Positions 1-7,022 of a stretch of 10,047 nt of DNA are shown in pieces; the first letter of the stretch is position 1, and every line of letters starts with the position of its first letter. The notes under the pieces were generated by a model. The model saw only the letters and a program-made list of their open reading frames with translations, was not told where the DNA came from and did no database searches. Origin of the DNA: Bacteroidales bacterium (lineage in GTDB: Bacteria; Bacteroidota; Bacteroidia; Bacteroidales; P3); NCBI GenBank assembly GCA_017507285.1, contig JAFWBF010000073.1:1-10047 (forward strand), given 5' to 3'. Position numbers and translations under genes: made by a program.

Positions 1-65
1 AGCTTATTTGCCGACTCCCATAAGGTCTCTTCTATGCTTTTTATCTTGGTCTTTTTGCCTGCCAT
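1..65 (-). CDS. hsdM: Type I restriction-modification DNA methyltransferase subunit M, 5' end only (truncated by window edge)
   Basis: An ATG at 65-63 on the minus strand opens a frame that runs off the window after 21 complete codons, reading MAGKKTKIKSIEETLWESAN and continuing KL. The stretch SIEETLWESANKL is the very conserved N-terminal start of HsdM proteins (N6-adenine methyltransferase subunit of type I R-M complexes), normally followed by RGS and the HsdM N-terminal helical domain. HsdM acts with HsdS, which recognises the DNA target, and HsdR, the translocase/nuclease. Those genes would lie beyond the left edge and cannot be seen. The start is supported by a well-placed Bacteroidota promoter at 130-160 and by the typical lysine-rich beginning. 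The catalytic NPPF and SAM motifs are outside the window, so activity cannot be judged. The family call rests on a short but characteristic peptide. Confidence 0.8.
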   Translation of the reverse strand, partial: MAGKKTKIKSIEETLWESANK

Positions 66-129
66 TTTGTATATATTTTATATATTGACACCTACAATAT
101 TATAGTACTTTAAAGTCTTTTTCGGTTTG

Positions 130-160
130 CAAAAGTACACAATTTCTCAGACTATACAAA
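130..160 (-). promoter_or_regulatory. Bacteroidota-type promoter for hsdM
   Basis: On the minus strand a -33 element TTTG (160-157) is followed by a 19-nt spacer and a -7 element TACTTTTG (137-130), matching the Bacteroidota primary sigma-factor consensus TTTG-N19..21-TAnnTTTG. The inferred start near 123 would give a 5' leader of about 58 nt before the hsdM ATG. Confidence 0.7.
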
Positions 161-352
161 GTTTTATCCATACTTTTTATCAAATAGTTATCACATATAG
201 ACAAATCGCATTCACCCAAATAACATCCAAAATCTGTACAAACGAATTGCATTCGTCTTCATCACAAAAGTTCGAATACGACCTACCCTATAATATCATC
301 ATATTCACCCATTATAACACCTATATTTCACAACCATGTCAGCTAAGAATCG
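161..352. other. Gene-poor AT-rich intergenic stretch
   Basis: Together with the neighbouring elements this belongs to an approximately 450-nt interval (66-514) without a convincing gene. Reading frames here are short, start with non-ATG codons and have low-complexity composition. The only local structure I see is a small 6-bp hairpin, ACGAAT-TGC-ATTCGT (242-256). The palindrome at 353-433, the hairpin at 452-466, the ftcD terminator at 515-547 and the hsdM promoter at 130-160 are annotated separately. Confidence 0.5.
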
Positions 353-433
353 TAACCCTGCGGGTTAGGCACCAAAACTGCCATACTTACGGGTCGTAAC
401 TATGGCAGTTTTGGGTCGTAAACCGCAGGGTTA
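353..433. repeat. 81-nt near-perfect palindrome (large cruciform/hairpin, possible MITE- or REP-like element)
   Basis: Two 33-nt arms (353-385 and 401-433) are inverted copies with about four or five mismatches clustered mid-arm. The ends TAACCCTGCGG/CCGCAGGGTTA and the inner block CCAAAACTGCCATA/TATGGCAGTTTTGG are exact. The 15-nt centre itself folds (TTAC-GGGTC-GTAA, 387-399), so the element is almost continuously palindromic. GGGTCGTAA also occurs as a direct repeat (391-399 and 413-421). It lies between the ftcD terminator and the hsdM promoter, with no U-tract on either side, so it is not a typical terminator. I cannot tell whether it is a dispersed repeat, a structured RNA or a protein-binding site. 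Confidence 0.75.
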
Positions 434-451
434 TGATGGCTATGTGTGGGA

Positions 452-466
452 GATGGCAACGCCATC
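452..466. repeat. Short perfect hairpin
   Basis: GATGGC-AAC-GCCATC forms a perfect 6-bp stem with a 3-nt loop, 18 nt from the large palindrome. A further copy of GATGGC lies at 435-440. It could be part of the same structured intergenic element, but has no U-tract and no obvious function. Confidence 0.4.
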
Positions 467-514
467 GCAGATATACTGTGATTTGGAATGGCTTGGAGTA
501 TTACCCCATAATAC

Positions 515-547
515 AAAAAAAGAGAGATGCAATTTCTCACATCTCTC
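515..547 (-). terminator. Intrinsic terminator of ftcD
   Basis: On the minus strand, an 8-bp stem GAGAGATG/CATCTCTC (547-540 with 529-522, 10-nt loop) is followed directly by a run of seven U (521-515), about 30 nt after the ftcD stop codon. An A-run on the far side means the same hairpin could also work in the opposite direction. Confidence 0.75.
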
Positions 548-576
548 AAAAAATATGTAAAAACAATTAAACAGTC

Positions 577-2274
577 CTATCCGTTTATCTTTTCTTCAAC
601 CATCTTCAAAAGAACTTGTTCTTCTTCGATAGCTGCTTTTTCTATTGTTGCTGCCTCGGCAAGAATGGCATCAACCACAGCTTTATCTTTAAGACTCGAA
701 GCATTAATCTTCACGTTTAGGTGAGCACCTATCACAGCCGAACGTGCACACAAAGCACCTACACCGGCATCGGTAACACTGTTGGGGTTACCAATCTCTA
801 CCATAGCACGTACTATCTCAAAAGCTTCGAAAGCTTTCTTCATAGTTTTGAAAGGTACTTCGGTGGCATAGCGTGTAGCATCTTGTATGGCTTGGGTACG
901 TGCAGCCTTTTCTTCGTCCGTTTTCTTTGGTAAACCAAATGCATTCATGATAAGGTTGAAAGCATTAGTATCCTCGTCAACTAAATGAAGAAGTTCTTCT
1001 TTTATGGCCTGACCTTTCACAGCCCAATTGGAGAACTCTTCCCAACGGTCGTCCCAACCGGGTTTGTGCGACGAAAGGTTTGCTACCATTGTAGCCAACG
1101 ATGCAGCCAAAGCACCCATGTATGCCGATATCGAACCGCCACCGGGAGCAGGACTTTCGCTCGCTGTTTCGTTGGCGAAACCGGTACAAGTCATATCCAC
1201 CAAACGTTTTACGTTTTTATCTTCAAGCACATATTCGATAACTTTTTCTTGTGGGTCGAAAGGTTTCAAATCATCCAATCCCATTGATTTAACGGCAATC
1301 TTAACGATTTCATCTTCCGACACACCTAGCGAACGTTGTTGTTTTGCCAAATAATATTTTCCGGCTTCAATCAACACACGCTTGGGTATCAAGCCTACTA
1401 TTTCGCAACCTGTTACTCTTACACCACGTGCAGCAGCCTTGGAACATACTTCTTCGTAAGCTACATGTACCGGAGTAGTGGTGATGTTGGTGATATTCAT
1501 CGAAACTTGAGCAATGCCATATTCTTCTATAAACCAACCTATAGCTTTGGTACCTTTCAATGTTCCGGGAATCATAATGGTATTTCCCTTTTCGTCTTTC
1601 ATAGGTTTTCCTGTAACCTTACCACCTTCGCGTTGTGGACGACCCTTTTCTCTAACGTCGAAAGCTATAGCGTTGGCACGACGAGTAGAAGTTGTATTTA
1701 GATTGTAATTGATAGCTACAAGGAAATCTCTTGCACCTACAGCGGTGGCACCTGTTGTAGCCACACGGTCATTGAATTGGCATGGACCAAAATCGGGTTT
1801 CCATTCTTCGGTACATATTCTTTCTTTCAATGCCTCATATTCGCCTTGACGACAAGCTGCCAAGTTGCGACGTTTAGGTTCGTAAGCTGCATCTTCGTAG
1901 CAGAACACAGGAATATTAAGTTCATTGCCTATACGTTCGCCCAATTTATGAGCATATTCTACCACTTCTTCCATAGTTATATTAGACACAGGAATAAGCG
2001 GACATACATCTGTAGCACCAAAACGAGGGTGGTCGCCATGATGATTACGCATATCTATAAGTTCGGCAGCTTTCTTAACCACACGGTAAGCGGCTTCGCA
2101 TACAGATTCCGGTTCACCAACAAAGGTGATAACAGTACGATTGGTAGTAGCACCCGGATCTACATCTAACAATTTTACGCCTTCTACTTTTTCTATTTCG
2201 GCTGTTACTTGGTCTATTATGTTCCTATCGCGACCTTCGCTGATATTGGGAACGCATTCGATTAATTTCTTCAT
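577..2274 (-). CDS. ftcD: Bifunctional glutamate formimidoyltransferase / formimidoyltetrahydrofolate cyclodeaminase
   Basis: 565-aa cytosolic enzyme of histidine degradation. It moves the formimino group of N-formimino-L-glutamate to tetrahydrofolate, then deaminates the product to 5,10-methenyl-THF plus ammonia. The N-terminal transferase domain (about 1-180, opening with MKKLIECVPNISEGR) contains HHGDHPRFGATD (78-89). His82 matches the catalytic histidine described for the mammalian enzyme. A second transferase subdomain follows (about 181-300). The C-terminal cyclodeaminase (about 355-550) has SESPAPGGGS (372-381), the DEDTNAFN helix (433-440) and GNPNSVTDAG (496-505). The length is slightly above mammalian FTCD (about 541) and both domains look intact. 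The ATG at 2274-2272 starts exactly at the family N-terminus; there is no Shine-Dalgarno. No other histidine-utilisation gene lies in this window. The gene sits 87 nt behind tRNA-Leu and has no recognisable promoter of its own; a terminator follows. Confidence 0.96.
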   Translation of the reverse strand: MKKLIECVPNISEGRDRNIIDQVTAEIEKVEGVKLLDVDPGATTNRTVITFVGEPESVCEAAYRVVKKAAELIDMRNHHGDHPRFGATDVCPLIPVSNITMEEVVEYAHKLGERIGNELNIPVFCYEDAAYEPKRRNLAACRQGEYEALKERICTEEWKPDFGPCQFNDRVATTGATAVGARDFLVAINYNLNTTSTRRANAIAFDVREKGRPQREGGKVTGKPMKDEKGNTIMIPGTLKGTKAIGWFIEEYGIAQVSMNITNITTTPVHVAYEEVCSKAAARGVRVTGCEIVGLIPKRVLIEAGKYYLAKQQRSLGVSEDEIVKIAVKSMGLDDLKPFDPQEKVIEYVLEDKNVKRLVDMTCTGFANETASESPAPGGGSISAYMGALAASLATMVANLSSHKPGWDDRWEEFSNWAVKGQAIKEELLHLVDEDTNAFNLIMNAFGLPKKTDEEKAARTQAIQDATRYATEVPFKTMKKAFEAFEIVRAMVEIGNPNSVTDAGVGALCARSAVIGAHLNVKINASSLKDKAVVDAILAEAATIEKAAIEEEQVLLKMVEEKING

Positions 2275-2297
2275 TAGTGTTTACTGTGTTATTTTAT

Positions 2298-2340
2298 AAA
2301 ACAAAAGCAACAACTTTCATTTGTGCATGTAAGTTATTGC
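2298..2340 (-). terminator. Intrinsic terminator between tRNA-Leu and ftcD
   Basis: On the minus strand GCAATAACTT (2340-2331) pairs with AAGTTGTTGC (2316-2307) through 10 bp, including one G-U pair. The stem is extended inward by CAT/ATG, with the loop GCACAA, and is followed by the U-rich tail TTTTGTTTTA (2306-2297). It begins 21 nt after the tRNA 3' end, so it most likely ends the tRNA transcript. It also lies within what would be the ftcD leader. Confidence 0.7.
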
Positions 2341-2361
2341 TTCCGCCATTCGTTATCTCTG

Positions 2362-2443
2362 TGCGGATGAAGGGACTCGAACCCCCACGCCTCTCGGCAC
2401 TAGATCCTAAGTCTAGCGCGGCTACCAATTACGCCACATCCGC
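2362..2443 (-). tRNA. tRNA-Leu (anticodon UAG)
   Basis: An 82-nt class II tRNA. The acceptor stem is GCGGATG (2443-2437) paired with CATCCGC (2369-2363), with discriminator A at 2362. The D-loop contains AATTGGTAG. The 5-bp anticodon stem CTAGA/TCTAG surrounds the loop CTTAGGA, whose anticodon TAG (2409-2407) reads CUA leucine codons. A long variable arm (TGCCGAGAGGCG) and the T-arm GTTCGAGTC complete the fold. CCA is not encoded (the discriminator is followed by C-A-G), so it must be added after transcription. Confidence 0.96.
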
Positions 2444-2461
2444 AGGTCTCATTTGCGAGTG

Positions 2462-2493
2462 CAAAGGTACTACTTTTTTTCATATCCACCAAA
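2462..2493 (-). promoter_or_regulatory. Bacteroidota-type promoter for tRNA-Leu
   Basis: On the minus strand, -33 TTTG (2493-2490), a 20-nt spacer and -7 TACCTTTG (2469-2462) match the consensus exactly. Transcription would start near 2455, about 12 nt before the mature tRNA 5' end. It may also supply ftcD by readthrough. Confidence 0.75.
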
Positions 2494-2544
2494 CTTTTTT
2501 TTCATATATTTTATAGTTATCTGATTAATACCTAATTATTGTTG

Positions 2545-2585
2545 AAAAAAAAATATCAACCGGAAGCTTTTCCGACTGATATTTT
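2545..2585 (-). terminator. Intrinsic terminator of uvrA
   Basis: The minus strand shows a stem of 9 bp (AAAATATCA with TGATATTTT; + strand 2550-2558 and 2577-2585), a 2x2 internal mismatch and 5 bp of CGGAA/TTCCG (2561-2565 and 2570-2574) around a 4-nt loop. A run of U follows (A-run at 2545-2553 on the + strand). It begins 22 nt after the uvrA stop. Confidence 0.8.
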
Positions 2586-2607
2586 CTATTTTTATACCAC
2601 AAAACAT

Positions 2608-5427
2608 CTAAAATTTCAGCTCATCTTTCAAATATTTTCCGGTATAACTCTTGCTGCACTTGGCCACTTTTTCTGGTGTTCCGGTACATACAACCGTTCC
2701 ACCACCAATACCACCTTCGGGGCCTATGTCTATAATATGATCAGCCACCTTTATCACATCCATATTGTGTTCTATCACCAATACTGTATTTCCTTTGTCA
2801 ACCAACTTTTGTAATACTTCCAACAACACACGTACATCTTCGAAATGCAACCCTGTTGTAGGTTCGTCCAATATATACAATGTATTGCCGGTATCACGTT
2901 TTGATAATTCAGTTGCCAGTTTTACGCGTTGAGCCTCACCTCCCGATAACGTGGTAGATTGCTGTCCAAGAGTTATGTATCCAAGTCCTACATCCTTTAT
3001 TGTTTGTATCTTCGACACTATACTAGGTATATTCTCGAAAAAGTCCACTGCCTCGTTTATGGTCATATCCAAAACATCACTTATGGATTTGCCTTTATAC
3101 CTAATCTCCAATGTTTCGCGATTATAACGTTTGCCATTACATACTTCGCAGTTGACATATACATCTGGCAAGAAATTCATCTCTATGGTACGCACACCTG
3201 CACCCTTACAGTTTTCACATCGGCCACCTGACACATTGAATGAGAATCGACCCGGCTTATAACCACGTATCTTAGCACTTGGCAATTCAGCATAGAGCTG
3301 ACGAATATCGTCAAACACACCAACGTACGTAGCAGGATTGGAACGCGGTGTACGTCCTATAGGTGATTGGTCTATCTCTATCACCTTGTCGATATTTTCA
3401 ATTCCTTCTATTGTATTGTATGGCAGTGGCCGTTTAGTTGCCCTGTAAAAATGCTTGTTAAGTATAGGATGCAAAGTCTCGTTGATAAGCGACGACTTAC
3501 CACTTCCTGACACACCTGTAACACACACAAATACACCAAGAGGTATATCCAACGTAACATTTTTCAAATTGTTTCCTGTAGCACCGGAGAGCACCAAATG
3601 CTTACAATCCTTTATAGGTCGACGCTTGGGAATATCTATTCTACGCTTATTGTTGAGATAATCGCAGGTAAACGATTCTTGTTTCAAAAACTCTTCCAAT
3701 GTTCCGGCAGCCATTACCTTGCCCCCATGAACTCCTGCTCCCGGGCCAATATCTATAATATAGTCGGCATTAAGAATCATATCCTTGTCGTGTTCCACCA
3801 CTATAACCGAATTACCTATATCTCTCAACTTTTTCAACGAATCAATAAGTTTTAGGTTGTCGCGCTGATGCAAACCTATACTTGGCTCGTCCAATATGTA
3901 TAGAACATTCACTAGTTGCGACCCTATTTGTGTGGCCAAGCGTATACGTTGCGACTCTCCACCTGAAAGACTACGGGAACTTCTGTTCAACGAAAGATAA
4001 CCGATACCCACATCCAACAAGAACCGTAACCTCTTAACTATCTCATTAATTATCTCGTGAGCCACTGCCTTTTTGCGGTCGTCCAACTTATCCTCCAATA
4101 CAATAAACCAATCATAAAGTTCAGTAAGATTCATCAACGCCAGCTCAGATATATTCTTGCCATCAATAAAGAAATGTAACGATTCCTTCTTAAGTCGAGC
4201 CCCACCACATTCGGGACATAATATTTGATTCATAAAACCGGCAGCCCACTTCTGTATGCTATGAGAGGTATCGTCGTTGGCCATATTGCGTATATGATTG
4301 ACAATACCTGGAAAGCCGGCACTATCTTCCAAAGTCATAAACGAATCATGTATTCCAAAGACCTCGGTACTACCATTAAGTATTATATCCATAGCTTCTT
4401 CGGGTATGGAAGAAATAGGGTCATCAATAGTAAAATCATACCTTTCACCTATCAATTCAAGTTGTTTGTAGAAATAGTGATTTGGATTATACTTGCCTAA
4501 AACCTCAAAGCCACCTTGACGTATGGTTTTGGATTTATCGGGTATTATCTTATTCATATCTATCTCTGCCACTTCGCCAAGGCCATTACATTTGGAGCAC
4601 GCACCGTATGGCGAGTTGAAAGAGAATGTATTGGGTTCGGGTTCGGGATAGGACATTCCAGTATCGGGACACATAAGCATCTTACTGAAATACCGAACGC
4701 TGTTATCGTCAGTATCGTTTATCATCAATATACTCTTACCATGTTTGAAGGCTGTTTTTACAGCTTCGACAAGTCGCTTGTCAGACATTTGAGTTACCTT
4801 TACCTTATCTATCACCAACTCTATATCGTGGATTTTGTATCTATCCAGCTGCATACCAAAGGTTATTTCTCGAATCTCGCCATCCACCCTTACCCTTATA
4901 AAACCTTTCTTGGCCATTTGTTCAAATAGGTCACGATAGTGTCCCTTACGACGTTTCACCAACGGAGCAAGCACTAACACTTCTTTTCCTTCATAGTCTT
5001 TGGTTATAAGTTCCACAATCTTACTCTCCGAGTATTTTACCATGGGCTTGCCACTAATATAGGAATACGCATCACCAATACGAGCATACAACAGACGTAT
5101 AAAGTCATATATCTCGGTTATGGTACCCACTGTGGAACGAGGATTCTTATTGGTAGTCTTCTGCTCTATGGATATCACTGGACTAAGGCCGTTGATTTGG
5201 TCAACATCCGGACGTTCCATATTACCAATAAAATGACGTGCGTATGCCGAGAATGTTTCCATATACCTACGCTGTCCCTCGGCATAAATGGTATCAAATG
5301 CCAACGACGACTTGCCGCTACCACTCAAACCCGTTATCACCACCAACTTGTTGCGTGGGATATCTATATCTATATTCTGAAGGTTATGCTCTCGTGCTCC
5401 TAGTATCTCCAATTTCGATGATTCCAT
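2608..5427 (-). CDS. uvrA: Excinuclease ABC subunit A (UvrA)
   Basis: 939-aa DNA-damage recognition ATPase of nucleotide-excision repair, acting as a dimer with UvrB; normal length. It has two ABC ATPase halves. Half 1 has Walker A GLSGSGKSS (33-41), signature LSGGESQR (487-494) and Walker B ILDEPSIGL (511-519). Half 2 has Walker A GVSGSGKSS (638-646), signature LSGGEAQR (827-834) and Walker B ILDEPTTGL (852-860). The C-terminal zinc finger needed for lesion recognition is complete (Cys737, 740, 760, 763), and CPECGG is at 404-409. The N-terminal zinc module has only three of the four usual cysteines: Cys253, 277 and 280, with CPDTG in place of CPxCG. From memory this is usual in Bacteroidota UvrA. 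The ATG at 5427-5425 starts just before the conserved IxGAREHNLQNI. It has its own promoter and terminator, so it appears to be monocistronic. Confidence 0.97.
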   Translation of the reverse strand: MESSKLEILGAREHNLQNIDIDIPRNKLVVITGLSGSGKSSLAFDTIYAEGQRRYMETFSAYARHFIGNMERPDVDQINGLSPVISIEQKTTNKNPRSTVGTITEIYDFIRLLYARIGDAYSYISGKPMVKYSESKIVELITKDYEGKEVLVLAPLVKRRKGHYRDLFEQMAKKGFIRVRVDGEIREITFGMQLDRYKIHDIELVIDKVKVTQMSDKRLVEAVKTAFKHGKSILMINDTDDNSVRYFSKMLMCPDTGMSYPEPEPNTFSFNSPYGACSKCNGLGEVAEIDMNKIIPDKSKTIRQGGFEVLGKYNPNHYFYKQLELIGERYDFTIDDPISSIPEEAMDIILNGSTEVFGIHDSFMTLEDSAGFPGIVNHIRNMANDDTSHSIQKWAAGFMNQILCPECGGARLKKESLHFFIDGKNISELALMNLTELYDWFIVLEDKLDDRKKAVAHEIINEIVKRLRFLLDVGIGYLSLNRSSRSLSGGESQRIRLATQIGSQLVNVLYILDEPSIGLHQRDNLKLIDSLKKLRDIGNSVIVVEHDKDMILNADYIIDIGPGAGVHGGKVMAAGTLEEFLKQESFTCDYLNNKRRIDIPKRRPIKDCKHLVLSGATGNNLKNVTLDIPLGVFVCVTGVSGSGKSSLINETLHPILNKHFYRATKRPLPYNTIEGIENIDKVIEIDQSPIGRTPRSNPATYVGVFDDIRQLYAELPSAKIRGYKPGRFSFNVSGGRCENCKGAGVRTIEMNFLPDVYVNCEVCNGKRYNRETLEIRYKGKSISDVLDMTINEAVDFFENIPSIVSKIQTIKDVGLGYITLGQQSTTLSGGEAQRVKLATELSKRDTGNTLYILDEPTTGLHFEDVRVLLEVLQKLVDKGNTVLVIEHNMDVIKVADHIIDIGPEGGIGGGTVVCTGTPEKVAKCSKSYTGKYLKDELKF

Positions 5428-5494
5428 TATATAGTCCTATAATATGTTATACATTCTATCTAATTGTTGCTTACGACTTAACCAGAGTAACAAC

Positions 5495-5537
5495 AAAAAT
5501 GTACCTTTGTCGGTTAGCGTTGCAAAGGTACATTTTT
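5495..5537 (-). terminator. Strong hairpin ending the hydrogenase unit, overlapping the uvrA promoter
   Basis: A perfect 15-bp inverted repeat AAAAATGTACCTTTG (5495-5509) / CAAAGGTACATTTTT (5523-5537) with a 13-nt loop lies 54 nt after the hydrogenase stop codon. The outer A/T runs give a U-tract in either direction, so it fits an intrinsic terminator for transcripts arriving from the hydrogenase unit. The same arm at 5523-5530 is the -7 box of the uvrA promoter. Confidence 0.65.
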
Positions 5538-5553
5538 TTGATGAATCTACAAA
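5523..5553 (-). promoter_or_regulatory. Bacteroidota-type promoter for uvrA
   Basis: On the minus strand, -33 TTTG (5553-5550), a 19-nt spacer and -7 TACCTTTG (5530-5523) match the consensus. The expected start near 5516 gives a leader of about 89 nt. An RNA starting there carries only the left arm of the overlapping hairpin and so cannot form the terminator. Confidence 0.75.
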
Positions 5554-5590
5554 CTGTCTTAAGAAAATTCTTTAACCATATACATTACAT

Positions 5591-6958
5591 CTATTCTCTC
5601 ATTCCCAATTTCTCTTCGCCCCAAATCCTTTTCATTATATCCAATGATTCACTTGTATTTATGTTCTTTAGTGATTCTAAATTACGTTGCACAAATATAC
5701 AATCAGTCAGTTGTGCATTCTCCCTCACTATATCTTCGGCTAAAGCATCGCAGGTGGGAGCGCCACAAAAACAGCAGTCCGTTTGTGGCAACAGATTCTT
5801 TATTTCCCGTATCCGCTCCATCTTTTCCAAGGCTTTTGATATATCCTTATCCAGCACCATCATAGAGCGAGGTTTTATATCTACCACAATACTGTTGGCG
5901 GCCAAGTAGTCCCGTTCTTTGTTTATCTCCAAGTCTCGAGTAGTTTCGCCATTACGTTCGCGTTCGGCCACCTTCCTTGCCCTCGCATACATACATTCAC
6001 TTACCAAAAATCTATTCTCACACACCAATACACCACCGGCACAACTTTGGTCGCAGGCCCTCAGTTCGAGAAACTCTATACCCTCGATTTCGTCGTTCTC
6101 TACCTTCTCGAGAAATTCTGTCACATTATCTATCTCGTCGATGGATAGAGAGCGTTTGGCCATACACAATCGGCGCTCACCATTGGTTAGCGATGAGAGT
6201 ATGGCATCTGATGAGAGACGAGCCTTGGAAAACTGAGGTACGATATAATCTCTACCCTGCTCTTTTATCTTCTTATATACCCTATTGTAAAGTACATCCA
6301 TGTTTATCACCCCGTTTATTATAGATCGATCCTCTCCTACCGGGCTCTTGACCGCCGCTATCTTGGCAGCACAAGGAGTGATGTAAAATAGGCCTATATC
6401 ATCGGAGTTGCATCCCTGTTCTTCCAATAGTTTACGAGCATACATAGCAGTGATGTCCACTGGTGGTTTTACCGGTATGATATTATTTACAAGCGAAGGA
6501 AACTTAACCTGAATCAGCCGGACTATAGCCGGACAGAAAGCCGAGATAAGCGGATAGTCATCGCTGTGGTCGCGTGCGTATTGGTTCTTGAGGTAGGCGT
6601 AGATGGATACCGCCGACTCTATTTCAAACACATAATGGAATCCAAGTTCTTTAAGTACGGCATATATTCGAGATGGACGTATATCGTTAGAAAACTGCCC
6701 AAGGAATACAGCCGGCACAAGTGCCACCCTACATTTATAGTCGAATATGCTATCGAAGTCGTCCTGCTTGAGATATATTGCTTTGGCAAAGCATACCTTA
6801 TAACATTTGCCACAGTCGATACATCTATTTTCGTATATCTGAGCCTTGCCGTTGCGCAGTCGTATCGCTTCGGTAGGGCATATCTTCATGCAATGCGAAC
6901 AGCCTATACATTTATCCTCATCTATCTGCAATGCATGGTAAAACGTATTCTTTTCCAT
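5591..6958 (-). CDS. [FeFe]-hydrogenase-like Fe-S protein, probably sensory (group C/HydS-like)
   Basis: 455-aa cytosolic protein. The N-terminus holds two [4Fe-4S] ferredoxin motifs (Cys17, 20, 23, 27 and Cys46, 49, 52, 56). The middle is an [FeFe]-hydrogenase large-subunit domain (about 75-360). A C-terminal Fe-S domain has Cys395, 398, 403 and 420 (DCCFCGAPTC). The four expected H-cluster cysteines are present: Cys142 in SAFCP, Cys196 in TPCAAK, and Cys302 and Cys306 in ACDQSC. Catalytic enzymes have TSCCP, MPCxxKxxE and MACxxGC. Here the proton-relay Cys is Phe141, both motif methionines are Thr194 and Arg300, and the motif-2 Glu is Ala. This pattern, plus neighbours encoding a HATPase and a DRTGG protein, points to a H2/redox sensor, not a main H2-producing enzyme. 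There is no PAS or phosphatase domain. It is the last gene of the unit, 64 nt after the HATPase gene. The sensory role is inferred. Confidence 0.85.
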   Translation of the reverse strand: MEKNTFYHALQIDEDKCIGCSHCMKICPTEAIRLRNGKAQIYENRCIDCGKCYKVCFAKAIYLKQDDFDSIFDYKCRVALVPAVFLGQFSNDIRPSRIYAVLKELGFHYVFEIESAVSIYAYLKNQYARDHSDDYPLISAFCPAIVRLIQVKFPSLVNNIIPVKPPVDITAMYARKLLEEQGCNSDDIGLFYITPCAAKIAAVKSPVGEDRSIINGVINMDVLYNRVYKKIKEQGRDYIVPQFSKARLSSDAILSSLTNGERRLCMAKRSLSIDEIDNVTEFLEKVENDEIEGIEFLELRACDQSCAGGVLVCENRFLVSECMYARARKVAERERNGETTRDLEINKERDYLAANSIVVDIKPRSMMVLDKDISKALEKMERIREIKNLLPQTDCCFCGAPTCDALAEDIVRENAQLTDCIFVQRNLESLKNINTSESLDIMKRIWGEEKLGMRE

Positions 6959-7022
6959 CTCTCTATTGTTTTTGGTTTTACCTTGTATTTGGTCTATATT
7001 CTTTTTAAGTCGTGTGTTGAGA

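Noticed and set aside
127..399. Plus-strand 90-codon open frame in the intergenic region
   Set aside because: It begins with TTG, runs through the hsdM promoter and into the large palindrome, has low-complexity composition and resembles no family.
66..514. CRISPR array or tandem-repeat locus in the intergenic region
   Set aside because: The repeats seen are one inverted pair plus a short 9-nt direct repeat; there are no regularly spaced repeats and spacers.
985..2169. Several plus-strand open frames of 100-130 codons opposite ftcD
   Set aside because: They are antisense shadows of a clearly conserved gene, with Cys/Ser/Tyr-rich translations and no recognisable domains.
5502..5509. Plus-strand -7 box TACCTTTG suggesting a divergent promoter
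   Set aside because: No TTTG lies at the -33 distance and no plus-strand gene follows. The match is explained by the symmetry of the hairpin.
5238..5909. Plus-strand 223-codon open frame
   Set aside because: It spans the 5' end of uvrA, the promoter/terminator hairpin and the 3' end of the hydrogenase gene on the opposite strand, so it cannot be a real gene without disrupting three better-supported features.
5591..6958. Call as a catalytic H2-evolving hydrogenase (HydA)
   Set aside because: The proton-relay cysteine and the motif-2 and motif-3 second-shell residues are replaced, and no HydB/HydC-like genes are adjacent.
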